DNA of 64,000 nt from Mariniblastus sp. (GTDB lineage: Bacteria > Planctomycetota > Planctomycetia > Pirellulales > Pirellulaceae): assembly GCA_014237975.1 (NCBI GenBank), contig JABACA010000007.1, forward strand, positions 1 to 64,000, written 5' to 3'. The position numbers and the translations under genes were made by a program. The notes under the pieces are model-generated. The model had not been told where the DNA came from, ran no database searches, and saw only the letters and a program-made list of their open reading frames with translations. Below are positions 1 through 9,613 of the stretch, piece by piece (within the stretch, counting starts at the first letter, position 1; every line of letters begins with the position of its first letter).

Positions 1-2
1 TC

Positions 3-3000
3 GTCGAACACAATCTGGAGGTGATCAAAACGGCGGACTGGGTGATCGACTTGGGCCCCGAGGGAGGCGCAGGTGGCGGAAAGGTGGTGGCCGCCGGACC
101 CCCGGAAAAAATCAGCAAGACCAAGGGTTCAAAAACAGGCCAGGCACTGGCCCGTGCCTGGGGCAAAAAACCTGTCGGTCAATCCAAGCCAATCCAAAAA
201 CGCAAACCAAAAGCGAAGCCGGCCCAATCGACTGAGATCAAGGTTCGCGGCGCTGATCAACACAACCTGAAGATGGTTGACGCCGATATCGCCAGGGATC
301 AAATGACCGTCTTCTGCGGCCCCAGTGGCAGCGGCAAGAGCTCGTTGGCGATGGACACGATTTATGCCGAGGGGCAGCGGCGTTACGTGGAAAGCCTCAG
401 CTCCTACGCTCGCCAATTCGTCAACCAGCTTGAGAAACCGAAAGTCGACCAGATTGAAGGTCTTTCACCGGCGATCGCGATCGAACAGAAAACCCTGGGC
501 TCTACCCCTCGCTCCACGGTCGGTACGATCACCGAAGTCTACGACTATTTGCGAATCCTGTTTTCACGGCTTGGCACAGGGTATTGTCCCGAATGCTCGA
601 TTAAAATCGGAACCCAGACCAGCGACCAGATCGTCGACAAGATCATGGAATACCCGGACGGCACCAAGCTGATCCTGTTGGCCCCGTTGGAACTCGATTC
701 GTCCCAGTCTTACGACCAGTTGTGGGATGAGATCCGATCCAAGGGTTTTGTTCGAGTGCGGTTGGACGGCATGATCTATTCGGTCGATGAAGCCCCCTCT
801 CCCAATCGGCGCTCACGGCACAGCGTGGAAGTGGTGGTGGACCGATTTGTCGTGCAAAAAAAATCCCATGGCAGGATTGCCGACAGTGTCGAGGCTGCCT
901 TGTCCCTCGGTGCCGGTGTTCTGTTGATTGCGGTTCCCCAGGAAGATGTTCCGGAAAAACTCTGGACCACCATCCGTCACAGTCAACACCTGGCGTGTGA
1001 GCAGTGTGGTCGCAGTTTCGAAAAGCTTTCACCCAACAACTTCTCGTTTAACAGCCGACTCGGCTGGTGCAACGACTGCGAGGGAATTGGCACCCAAACC
1101 GGGGCAGATCCAAAAATTGTGATCCGGGATCCGGAACGCTCACTCCGCGAAGGCGCCGTCGGCTTGTGGCCGCAGCTCAATACCAGGCTCGCCAAACGGA
1201 TGCTGGAAGTCTTTTGTAAATCGACCGGTATCCCGATCGATACCCCGTTCAATGAATTGGACGCCCGGCACCGCCGGCTGGTTTATTACGGGACCAACGA
1301 TCGCTGGTTCGATGTTGTCGACAAGAAACAGGTTGTGTTTTCATTCCAGTTCAAAGGGGTTTACCCGACATTGGAGGAGGCCTCACGACTGTCGCCTTCT
1401 TTAAGGAACAAGATGCAATCCCTGATTGGCGAGGTTGAGTGCGGTAGTTGTGGCGGTAGCCGACTGCGGGATGACGCCGGAGCCGTGCGGTTCCGTAAAC
1501 ACGTGATTGACGGGCTCTGCCGGATGCCATTTGAACGGCTGGCAGCCGAGATTCACAGTTGGAACCTGAATCCAAGAGAAACAAAAATTGCCGGTGAATT
1601 ACTGCGCGAAATCACCAGTCGTGTCGAATTCCTCAACGATGTAGGGCTGCAGTACATCACGCTTTCGCGGACCGCTGGCTCGCTGTCCAGCGGGGAAGCG
1701 CAGCGAATTCGACTGGCCAGCCAACTGGGAAGTGGCTTGTGCGGGGTTCTCTACGTCCTGGACGAGCCCACGATCGGACTGCATCCACGTGACAATACAC
1801 GGCTGCTTTCGGCACTGCATCGACTGCGAGATCTTGGAAACACATTGATCGTTGTCGAACACGATCGGGAAATTATCGAGAATAGTGATCAGGTTTTTGA
1901 TTTTGGTCCCCAGGCCGGCACCGGCGGTGGCCAAATCATTGCCCACGGAAGCCCCGCCCAGGTCCAGAAAAAACGAGCCTCGGTGACGGGTCCCTACCTG
2001 AGCGGCAAAAAGGCGATTCCCATACCGAAGAATCGACGCCCCGCATTGATGGTCGAGGACGGGCCGGGAACCAGTAAATCGAAGAAGGCCACGGCCAAGA
2101 AAAATTCATCGACGAGAAATTCGAGTCATCAGCCATCGGCACCGCTGGCCAACACCATCAATATCCTGGGCGCCCACCACAACAACCTGAAAGAGATCGA
2201 TGTTCAGATCCCCCTGGGTGCCCTGACCGTCGTCACCGGGCCAAGTGGCTGTGGAAAAAGCTCGCTGATCAATGATGTACTCTACAATTCACTGGCCAAA
2301 CGATTGCACCGGGCATCCACCAGCCCTGGTGGCCATCGGGGTATCACGGGAATCGAATATATCAACAAGGTGATTCGGGTCGACCAATATCCATTGGGCA
2401 ACAGCCCGACGTCCAACCCGGCTACTTACACCGGTGCGTTTGAACTGATTCGCAACCTGTTCGCCCACCTGCCCGACGCCAAGCTGCGAGGTTACACGGC
2501 GCGACGGTTCAGTTTCAATGTGCCCGGTGGACGTTGCGAAGAATGCCATGGGAACGGACAGATCTGTATTGAAATGCATTTCCTGCCGGACGTCTGGGTG
2601 CAGTGTGAATCGTGCCACGGGCGTCGCTACAATGACGAGACGCTGGCCGTCCGATTCAACAACCACTCGATCAATGACGTCCTCGAAATGCCGTGTGGCG
2701 AAGCGGTCCAACTGTTTCACAACATCCCCAAGATCCGCCGGATCCTGCAGACCTTGTGCGATGTGGGACTCGGTTACGTGACCTTGGGACAAAGCGCCCC
2801 AACACTCTCCGGTGGCGAGGCCCAGCGGGTCAAACTGGCGGCCGAACTGGCCCGTCCCGATACGGGCCGCACCCTGTATCTGTTGGACGAACCGACCACC
2901 GGACTGCACTTCGACGATTTGGCCAAACTCTTGGAAGTCCTGCAACGCCTGGTCGACCTGGGCAACAGCGTGGTGCTGATCGAGCACAACCTGGACATCA

Positions 3001-4202
3001 TCAAGGCGGCCGACTGGGTTATCGACATGGGACCCGAGGCCGGAATCGGGGGTGGACAGATTGTGGTTCAAGGCACGCCCGAGATGGTGGTCGAGTACGC
3101 CACCCAGGCCCAGCAGCCCAAATCGAAACTGGCACCGAGTTACACCGGTGATGCGCTGGCCAGTGTTCTGGCGGCCGGGCCGTATGTTAAACGGGTCGAA
3201 TACGATCCGAACAAGGTCGACCGCTGGCGGAAGGACGATATCGAAATCGAGGAGATCGGTGAGTCGGCCAAGATGCCGTGGGAGTCCGACGGCCGCCGCT
3301 GGCACACGATGGATCGGGTCGGTCGCAAGGGCGAGCCGGTCAACTGGGATGGCCAGATTTTGGAACGGGTCGTCGACAGGATCCAAGAGGAAGATGGCTT
3401 TGCCGAGACCGACTGGTCGGAGCGGACGGTGGTCGAGATTACCGGCCAGAAGAAGTCGCAGGGCTGGTTCTTCCACGCCATCACGGGCGAAGCGTGGCTC
3501 GTGAAAATGAAATTCCGCGTTCGCTCCCGAACCTTCAAGCGGGACGAACTGGTCGAACAGATCCCGCTCCGCTCGGCCAACGAGATGGACGACCTGCCGA
3601 TCTATGGCAATACGCCGCGGGTGCGAGTGCTGAATAACAAGAAAGGGTTCCAGGAGATCGAGATCCGGGCCCACTCCTGGCAGGAGATCAACATCCCCGA
3701 GTTCTGGGAATTTGTGGACGAGGCGATCGCCAGCTTCCAGAACCGCGCCAAGCGGGTCGAAATGAACATCGACGACCATACGCCGTGGGCCAAGCTGGGC
3801 CAGAAATGGCACTTCATGGAAAAAGGATTTCCCACTGGCCGCAAGGTCGAGTGGAAGATGGAGGTGCTGGAAGTCCTTCGCGACCTGCTACAGGAAGTCT
3901 CGCCCGAGGCGAGTTTCCTCTGGAAGAACAAGCAGGTGGTGCATCTCTACCTGCCCGAGCAGAAAGACCCCTGGGCCAGCATCCAGACCAAGAAACCGGA
4001 CGCCCTCTGGCTGCAGCTCTCGGGTCCCGAGAACAGTGTCTCGCTGGGGCGGGTGGCCGACCTGGCCGACGACCCGAGCGTGACCAGCAAGGCGGGCAAG
4101 GACGTGGTCCGCATCAACCTGAAACATGCCGACCAGTTGAACCAACCCGATTTCAAACAGTTTTTGCGCGAGCACCACGACAGCCTGGCCGACCGCGCCT
4201 GA
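3..4202 (+). CDS. uvrA: Excinuclease ABC subunit UvrA, tandem/giant form (5' end outside window) with C-terminal extension
   Basis: Frame is open from base 3 and begins inside a UvrA C-terminus (VEHNLEVIKTADWVIDLGPEGG), followed by a full UvrA unit: GPSGSGKSSLAMDTIYAEGQRRYVESLSSYARQF, CPEC and CEQC zinc motifs, SLSSGEAQRIRLA, GPSGCGKSSLI, GGRCEECHGNG, TLSGGEAQRVKLA. A roughly 350-aa extension follows. Confidence 0.95.
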   Translation, partial: VEHNLEVIKTADWVIDLGPEGGAGGGKVVAAGPPEKISKTKGSKTGQALARAWGKKPVGQSKPIQKRKPKAKPAQSTEIKVRGADQHNLKMVDADIARDQMTVFCGPSGSGKSSLAMDTIYAEGQRRYVESLSSYARQFVNQLEKPKVDQIEGLSPAIAIEQKTLGSTPRSTVGTITEVYDYLRILFSRLGTGYCPECSIKIGTQTSDQIVDKIMEYPDGTKLILLAPLELDSSQSYDQLWDEIRSKGFVRVRLDGMIYSVDEAPSPNRRSRHSVEVVVDRFVVQKKSHGRIADSVEAALSLGAGVLLIAVPQEDVPEKLWTTIRHSQHLACEQCGRSFEKLSPNNFSFNSRLGWCNDCEGIGTQTGADPKIVIRDPERSLREGAVGLWPQLNTRLAKRMLEVFCKSTGIPIDTPFNELDARHRRLVYYGTNDRWFDVVDKKQVVFSFQFKGVYPTLEEASRLSPSLRNKMQSLIGEVECGSCGGSRLRDDAGAVRFRKHVIDGLCRMPFERLAAEIHSWNLNPRETKIAGELLREITSRVEFLNDVGLQYITLSRTAGSLSSGEAQRIRLASQLGSGLCGVLYVLDEPTIGLHPRDNTRLLSALHRLRDLGNTLIVVEHDREIIENSDQVFDFGPQAGTGGGQIIAHGSPAQVQKKRASVTGPYLSGKKAIPIPKNRRPALMVEDGPGTSKSKKATAKKNSSTRNSSHQPSAPLANTINILGAHHNNLKEIDVQIPLGALTVVTGPSGCGKSSLINDVLYNSLAKRLHRASTSPGGHRGITGIEYINKVIRVDQYPLGNSPTSNPATYTGAFELIRNLFAHLPDAKLRGYTARRFSFNVPGGRCEECHGNGQICIEMHFLPDVWVQCESCHGRRYNDETLAVRFNNHSINDVLEMPCGEAVQLFHNIPKIRRILQTLCDVGLGYVTLGQSAPTLSGGEAQRVKLAAELARPDTGRTLYLLDEPTTGLHFDDLAKLLEVLQRLVDLGNSVVLIEHNLDIIKAADWVIDMGPEAGIGGGQIVVQGTPEMVVEYATQAQQPKSKLAPSYTGDALASVLAAGPYVKRVEYDPNKVDRWRKDDIEIEEIGESAKMPWESDGRRWHTMDRVGRKGEPVNWDGQILERVVDRIQEEDGFAETDWSERTVVEITGQKKSQGWFFHAITGEAWLVKMKFRVRSRTFKRDELVEQIPLRSANEMDDLPIYGNTPRVRVLNNKKGFQEIEIRAHSWQEINIPEFWEFVDEAIASFQNRAKRVEMNIDDHTPWAKLGQKWHFMEKGFPTGRKVEWKMEVLEVLRDLLQEVSPEASFLWKNKQVVHLYLPEQKDPWASIQTKKPDALWLQLSGPENSVSLGRVADLADDPSVTSKAGKDVVRINLKHADQLNQPDFKQFLREHHDSLADRA

Positions 4203-4234
4203 GACCTTGAACCGAAACAGCGAACGAACCCGTC

Positions 4235-4891
4235 ATGAACCAATCGATTGCCTCCCAGATCCCCAAGAACCTGCTGTTCCGCTACCGCTTCCCCTGCCTG
4301 GCAACGGACATCGCCTGGTCGGCCGATTTCGAACTGGACGCCACCCACCGGATGCCCTGTTTTTCGATTCTGGAGAACAATGCCCATTTCGGTGACCTGC
4401 GAATCGGCTGGCGGCCCGAGGGCCTGTTAGTCTGGGCCAAGGTGACGGGCAAAAAACAGTCGGCCTGGTGCCGCCAGACGCAGCTGCTCGAGAGTGACGG
4501 GCTGCAGCTCTGGATCGACACCCGCGATACGCAGAACATTCACCGCGCCTCGAAGTTCTGTCACTGGTTCGTACTGACGCCCGGTGGCGATGGGGCGAAG
4601 CACGAGAAGCCAGTGGCCAGCATGCTGAAGATCAACCGGAGCAAGGATCACTCGCCCACCATCAACCGGCACAAGGTGAAGATCGCCAGCCGCTTCGACA
4701 AGACGGGGTACGAGCTGCGGGCCATGATCCCGGGGGCCACGCTCAACGGCTGGGACACCGACGAACACCGCAACCTCGGCTTCTACTACGCGCTGGTCGA
4801 CCGGGAACTCGGCTGGCAGACCCTGGCCGCCGGCCCCGAACTGCCGATCGCCGAGGACCCGAGTCTCTGGTGCACGATGCAGCTGCGGTAA
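4235..4891 (+). CDS. DOMON/CBM9-like domain protein
   Basis: 218-aa ORF starting 33 nt after uvrA; DLRIGWRPEGLLVWAKV...DGLQLWIDTRDTQNIHRASKFCHWF pattern resembles CBM9/DOMON-like domains. Confidence 0.6.
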   Translation: MNQSIASQIPKNLLFRYRFPCLATDIAWSADFELDATHRMPCFSILENNAHFGDLRIGWRPEGLLVWAKVTGKKQSAWCRQTQLLESDGLQLWIDTRDTQNIHRASKFCHWFVLTPGGDGAKHEKPVASMLKINRSKDHSPTINRHKVKIASRFDKTGYELRAMIPGATLNGWDTDEHRNLGFYYALVDRELGWQTLAAGPELPIAEDPSLWCTMQLR

Positions 4892-4969
4892 GTGTGCACC
4901 TTTCCAAGTGCACCGGCCCGATCGATCGAACGTCCAGGCTCCGTAGCACGTATCCCAGCAGCGGCGCAT

Positions 4970-5016
4970 AAAAAAAGGGCAGCCCCACAGGCTGCCCACT
5001 CGTTTTTTCGTTTTTT
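4970..5016. terminator. Bidirectional rho-independent terminator between convergent genes
   Basis: A7 tract, then perfect 8-bp stem GGGCAGCC(CCACA)GGCTGCCC, then TTTTTT CG TTTTTT; lies between convergent CDS 4235-4891(+) and 5038-6276(-). Confidence 0.85.
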
Positions 5017-5037
5017 AAACGACCATGTTCGGCCCAC

Positions 5038-6276
5038 TTAACGACGGCGTCGACGGTGCATCCCCAGACCGGCCAGAGCGGCCATGCCAAAGATCGTCAA
5101 TGTCGTCGGCTCGGGGACGGTCCCCCACATCCCGTTGGTTCCACCCATGTATTGGTACGTCGTCTGGACATTGGTGATTTCAAAATTGATTGGAGTTGCA
5201 CCTAAGTTTGAACTACTTTGCAGCAATACGTATTCGGCCAAACCTTGTCCGTAACCATATCCATCCGTTTCGATCGTGTGCCAATAGTCATACCAGTTCG
5301 TTCCGTTTGCATTCTGGTAGTACCAGTCGTAGGTGTAACCGATCCCTGTCCAGGGAAAGGGATTCGGGTGGAGCCCAAGACGCCGTCCATCTCCCGCATA
5401 ACTCGCAGTCCACCAATCGTTATAAAAACCAACGGGTTCGGTCGCCGTACCGGCATATTGTTCAAAAAATTGGGGTTGGCCGGGGCCACCGTCATTATCG
5501 TGGTTGTACATTTGACCGTTCAGGCTGGGCAGCCAAGCATCATGGCCTGGGGGGTTCGTGGTATCCGGGACATACTTTCCAGAAGGAAGGTGCAAGCTTG
5601 CCTCGAATGAACCGGCTTGGGTGATATCAACCGACTGATGAAGGTTTGGACGAAAGATGGCATCTTTGTCGACCCACATTTCAACGATATAGTTGTTGTG
5701 ATAACCAAAATCTTGGTGTTTCAACCCTGTATCGTACCCCATTCCGGAGACCTGCGCTGCCCTTTGAAAAACGCTACCATCTGCGTACGGACCGGCTTCA
5801 AGATCCCATTGGTCTTGGCGAGCATGCAAATACTTTCTGAGTTCACCCGCCTTGGATAGCCATGGCGTCGTCGCAGAGTTAACGCCATCAAGACTACCAA
5901 CCGGAACAGTCCCGTTGGCTGCATAATTTGTCCTGATATGGTTCGAATTCTTAAGCACACTGTGCGTTCCACCTACACCAAAAATTGCATCACCCGCGTT
6001 AAAGTTATACTGCATTAGTACCTGAGTTTTTCCGCCTAAAAGCTGCCGCCACTCGGGTTTTGTTAATGCCAAATAGTTGCCATTCTGTTGGTCATTCCAA
6101 CCCCCTCTCATATCCGGCCAGTTCTCTTGGAGAGCTTTAGTTACTTTATTGTAAGAATGAATAGAGTTATCAAAGTGACCATCCTGCCCCAGGCTTTCGG
6201 TCGGCAGGCTCAACAGAGCCGCGGTGCAGGCCAAGGTAACCAGGCCGGCGAATGTTTTGGTTTGATTGCGTAACAT
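5038..6276 (-). CDS. Secreted PEP-CTERM sorting domain protein
   Basis: N-terminal signal peptide (MLRNQTKTFAGLVTLACTAALLSLPTESLGQ) and C-terminal VPEPTTLTIFGMAALAGLGMHRRRRR. Confidence 0.85.
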   Translation of the reverse strand: MLRNQTKTFAGLVTLACTAALLSLPTESLGQDGHFDNSIHSYNKVTKALQENWPDMRGGWNDQQNGNYLALTKPEWRQLLGGKTQVLMQYNFNAGDAIFGVGGTHSVLKNSNHIRTNYAANGTVPVGSLDGVNSATTPWLSKAGELRKYLHARQDQWDLEAGPYADGSVFQRAAQVSGMGYDTGLKHQDFGYHNNYIVEMWVDKDAIFRPNLHQSVDITQAGSFEASLHLPSGKYVPDTTNPPGHDAWLPSLNGQMYNHDNDGGPGQPQFFEQYAGTATEPVGFYNDWWTASYAGDGRRLGLHPNPFPWTGIGYTYDWYYQNANGTNWYDYWHTIETDGYGYGQGLAEYVLLQSSSNLGATPINFEITNVQTTYQYMGGTNGMWGTVPEPTTLTIFGMAALAGLGMHRRRRR

Positions 6277-6567
6277 GTTGTGTGCTTTCTCTCTTGTGAT
6301 GAATGTCTTGGGATGGATGTCTGCCGATTTCGTTCGTCGCTGGGCAACCGATCGAATCGGGGCCTGGCAACCAAGGCCGCCCCCAAAGAATGGGTGAATT
6401 CACACCAAGCTCGCGCCTGGCTGGGGACCAGAATAAAAGCACGAATGGGGCCGGTCAACAAAGCATGTGCCGATTCTGCCGAAATGACCCAGATTTTCCA
6501 GGCGGTCGAATCTGGCCAGTTCGACCGGGCGGCCAAGTGGTAGAAAGGCCGGAAAGCCACCGGACGA

Positions 6568-7869
6568 CTACTTGTCGTCTTCGTCGATCTGCTCGATCGC
6601 CTTGGGAAGATCGGGATCGACGATCCCGTAAGCGCCGCGGCCATTGTCGCTGATCCGGTTCTTGGCATCCTCGACAATCTCCTCGACATCCGCTCTCCAG
6701 AACGCCTCTTTGGCATTTCGATCGGCCGGCACCTCGAGCGGCCGAATCAGGCGAAAGCCGCTGCCCAGCCCGGGCGTGTCGGTGTACCACCAGGGGCTCT
6801 TGGGAAAATTCGGGTCCTCCAGCTTCCACTCCTCGTCATCCGAGGCGAGCCGGGCGGCGCTGCGACAATCCTCCAGCTCCAGTTCCCAGGAACCACCCCG
6901 CAACACGCGGGGATAGACGTCCTCGGGCGCGTTGAACGTGTCGGCCACGGCAACCGTTTTCCCCTCGAACTGCCCGTAATGATCTTTGTCGTACTCGTCC
7001 AGCACCCATTCGGCCACGTTGCCATACATGTCGTACAGCCCCCACGGGTTTGGTTCCAGCTCACCGACGGCGTGCCGCAGTTCGTCCGAGTTGTCGTAAT
7101 ACCAGGCGTGGTCTTCCAGCTCGTCCGGGTCGTCGCCAAAGTAGAAGGCGGTGGTCGTGCCGGCGCGGCAGGCGTACTCCCACTCCGACTCGTACGGCAG
7201 CCGGTAGAACTGGCCACTCAACAGGCTGAGCCACTTGGTATACTGCTTGGCGGCGTACTGCGTCATGGTGGCGGCCGGTTCGTCCGGTTCCTCGCCCGCC
7301 TCGAAGGTGAAGCTCGGGTCGTACAGCGAGGAGGGCGCCGTGATCGCATCCTGTTCGTTCTCGTCATTGACGATGCGGGTCTTGGCCTGCTGGAACGACT
7401 TGAAGTGTTTGTCCAGCTGCATGTATTTCTTGTATTCGTCCCAGGTCACCTCATGTTTGCCGATCCAGAACGGCTGGACCGTGACCTCGAACTGGGGACC
7501 CTCGTCATCGCGGCGATCCTCTTCGTCCTCGGGGCTACCCATCTGGAACGTGCCGCCGGGGATGGGGACCATCTCGAACGTGACTTCGGTGCCGGGGATG
7601 GTGGCCGTGTAGGGGACCATGAACCCGTGCTCGGTCTCTACGAAGCGGCCCTCGGCCGGTTTCTGTTTGACGATCCCCAGGGGTAACTTGTTCGCTGCCG
7701 AATCCTGGTCCGCCCGGTCGCTGGCAACCGGGTCCTGCATGGCCGCCACAGCGGTCCACGACGGGCCGGTCAACAAGGTGAAAAACAACAGGCCGGTCAA
7801 GCAATTTATTAAATCAAGTTTTGTCATATTCTGTGTTGCTGCCTTCAAAAACAATTCCTGGTGGATCAC
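6568..7869 (-). CDS. Formylglycine-generating enzyme (SUMF1)-like domain protein, secreted
   Basis: EMVPIPGGTFQMGSPEDE, WIGKHEVTWDEYKKY, YRLPYESEWEYACRAGT, YDMYGNVAEWVLD, RVLRGGSW motifs; N-terminal hydrophobic segment. Confidence 0.88.
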   Translation of the reverse strand: MIHQELFLKAATQNMTKLDLINCLTGLLFFTLLTGPSWTAVAAMQDPVASDRADQDSAANKLPLGIVKQKPAEGRFVETEHGFMVPYTATIPGTEVTFEMVPIPGGTFQMGSPEDEEDRRDDEGPQFEVTVQPFWIGKHEVTWDEYKKYMQLDKHFKSFQQAKTRIVNDENEQDAITAPSSLYDPSFTFEAGEEPDEPAATMTQYAAKQYTKWLSLLSGQFYRLPYESEWEYACRAGTTTAFYFGDDPDELEDHAWYYDNSDELRHAVGELEPNPWGLYDMYGNVAEWVLDEYDKDHYGQFEGKTVAVADTFNAPEDVYPRVLRGGSWELELEDCRSAARLASDDEEWKLEDPNFPKSPWWYTDTPGLGSGFRLIRPLEVPADRNAKEAFWRADVEEIVEDAKNRISDNGRGAYGIVDPDLPKAIEQIDEDDK

Positions 7870-8030
7870 GCGGCACGCGCTCCAAACTGAGCCGGCTCGT
7901 GTTTCATCATTATTGTTGGATTGTCATCGGCGGGAAACCTCCAAACTGCCATCGAATGTGGGATGCCAGCGTTTTTCGGGCCTTCCGTTGTGACACGGGC
8001 GCTCCTGCGAGACAAAAAAACGCCGCCCGC

Positions 8031-9053
8031 TCACGTGACGGTCTCGGTCAATTCGCCGACCAGGTTGCGTTGCAGTTCGGTTTTGACATCTTCGGCCGAC
8101 AGGTCGCGGGTGAACAGGTACATCAACTTGGCCAGGGCCGCCTCGACGGTCATGTCGTGGCCCGACACGACGCCCGCCTTTTGTAGCACCGTGCCCGTTT
8201 CATAAGCCGTTTGACGAATCGAGCCGTGGCTGCACTGGGACAGGTTGAGGATCACGATTCCCGCCTGGCACGCTTGCTGAATGCACTCGACAAATCCGCG
8301 GTTGCAGGCCGGCCCATTCCCATCACCGAATGATTCGAGAATCAGCGCTTTCAAGGGTCGCTGCAACACGTTTTCCAGTACCTCGACCGAAACACCGGGG
8401 AACAGCCGGAAGGTGGCGATCTCCTGTTGCTGCAGTGATTCGACCTTCAGTCCGTTTACCACCTGGGGGACTTGGCGAACCCGATCCTGAAAGACTTCCA
8501 ACTCGGTACCGGCCGTCCCCAGCGGCGGGTAGTTGGGCGAGGAAAAGGCGTTGAAGCTGGAAGCGCTGCACTTGGTCGCCCGGCAACCGCGCAATAACTG
8601 GTCGCCAAAATAGATACAGACTTCGGGAATCACGTATTGGGCCGCCAGGATAATGGCCGTCTTGAGGTTCTCGCGGGCATCGTTGCGGACTTCGCCCAGC
8701 GGCAACTGCGACCCGGTCAGGATGACTGGTTTACCCAGTCCCCGCAACATGAAAGGCAACGCGGAAGCGGTGTAGGCCATCGTATCGGTCCCATGCATTA
8801 CCACGAACCCATCGAACTGGTCGTATTGTCTTGCAATGTCACCGGCCAATTTCAACCAGTCCGCAATTTGGATGTTGGAAGAGTCGATCACCGGATCGTA
8901 TTCCTGCACCGCAATCTGTGGCATCGACGGGTTGTTCAACTCGGGCATCAGGGCGAGCTGTTTCTCGATGAATCCCGCTTCGGGTCGCAGGCCGTCGGGA
9001 CCGGCAGCCATGCCGATTGTCCCGCCCGTGTTGATGATACAAATTTTCTTCAT
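8031..9053 (-). CDS. L-asparaginase, type I (AnsA-like)
   Basis: MKKICIINTGGTIGM, VVMHGTDTMAYTASAL, VILTGSQLPLGEVRNDARENL; start set at the ATG at 9053 rather than the longer ORF start at 9176. Confidence 0.9.
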   Translation of the reverse strand: MKKICIINTGGTIGMAAGPDGLRPEAGFIEKQLALMPELNNPSMPQIAVQEYDPVIDSSNIQIADWLKLAGDIARQYDQFDGFVVMHGTDTMAYTASALPFMLRGLGKPVILTGSQLPLGEVRNDARENLKTAIILAAQYVIPEVCIYFGDQLLRGCRATKCSASSFNAFSSPNYPPLGTAGTELEVFQDRVRQVPQVVNGLKVESLQQQEIATFRLFPGVSVEVLENVLQRPLKALILESFGDGNGPACNRGFVECIQQACQAGIVILNLSQCSHGSIRQTAYETGTVLQKAGVVSGHDMTVEAALAKLMYLFTRDLSAEDVKTELQRNLVGELTETVT

Positions 9054-9213
9054 CTGCTTTGCGACGCCTTGGCTGACCCGTTGGTTCTTGTTGACAACCG
9101 AATTGTTGCGCTGAGTATTAAGAGTTCGCCTGCATTGGATTGACGAACACAACATTATCGGGGATGCTCTGAACATCCAACCCTATTTTTTTCTCCAGTC
9201 TAAGGTATCTATC

Positions 9214-9522
9214 ATGGCGAAAGAAGCGGCCAATTCCCCCACCCCGATTCCTGTCGATGAATCCAAAGCGATCAGTTGCTATGCCAACTTCTGTCGCGTT
9301 ACGGGATCTCCCGAAGAATTGATTGTCGATTTTGGCATGAATGCCCAGCCGATGGGTGCATCGGAACAACCGGTGGAAATCCAACAGCGGATCGTGCTGA
9401 ACTTCCATACGGCCAAACGTCTGCTGCACGCCTTGCACGTATCGGTACAGCGGCACGAGGAAGTCTTTGGCCCGATTGAAACGGATGTCCAAAAACGGGT
9501 CAAACCGAAGGAATCAACCTAG
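9214..9522 (+). CDS. DUF3467 domain protein
   Basis: 102 aa; ISCYANFCRVTGSPEELIVDFGMN...RIVLNFHTAKRLLHAL resembles DUF3467. Confidence 0.7.
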   Translation: MAKEAANSPTPIPVDESKAISCYANFCRVTGSPEELIVDFGMNAQPMGASEQPVEIQQRIVLNFHTAKRLLHALHVSVQRHEEVFGPIETDVQKRVKPKEST

Positions 9523-9561
9523 CCTGCCACCCTCTGGCACGACCCAAGCTGGCTTGCCTCG

Positions 9562-9584
9562 CTCCGCCGTTGCGCGGAGATTTT
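9562..9584 (+). terminator. Short GC hairpin followed by TTTT; possible weak terminator/leader hairpin
   Basis: CTCCGC(CGTTGC)GCGGAG then ATTTT between the DUF3467 gene and pgk. Confidence 0.35.
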
Positions 9585-9613
9585 GGACGCCTTAACGAGA
9601 ACCGGAAAGCAGT

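Noticed and set aside
2289-3812. 507-aa ORF antisense to uvrA
   Set aside because: Shadow ORF of a GC-rich gene; the translation has no recognised motifs and the + strand is unambiguous UvrA.
6979-7686. 235-aa + strand ORF opposite the FGE-like gene
   Set aside because: Low-complexity V/L/R/G-rich translation typical of the antisense of a real CDS.
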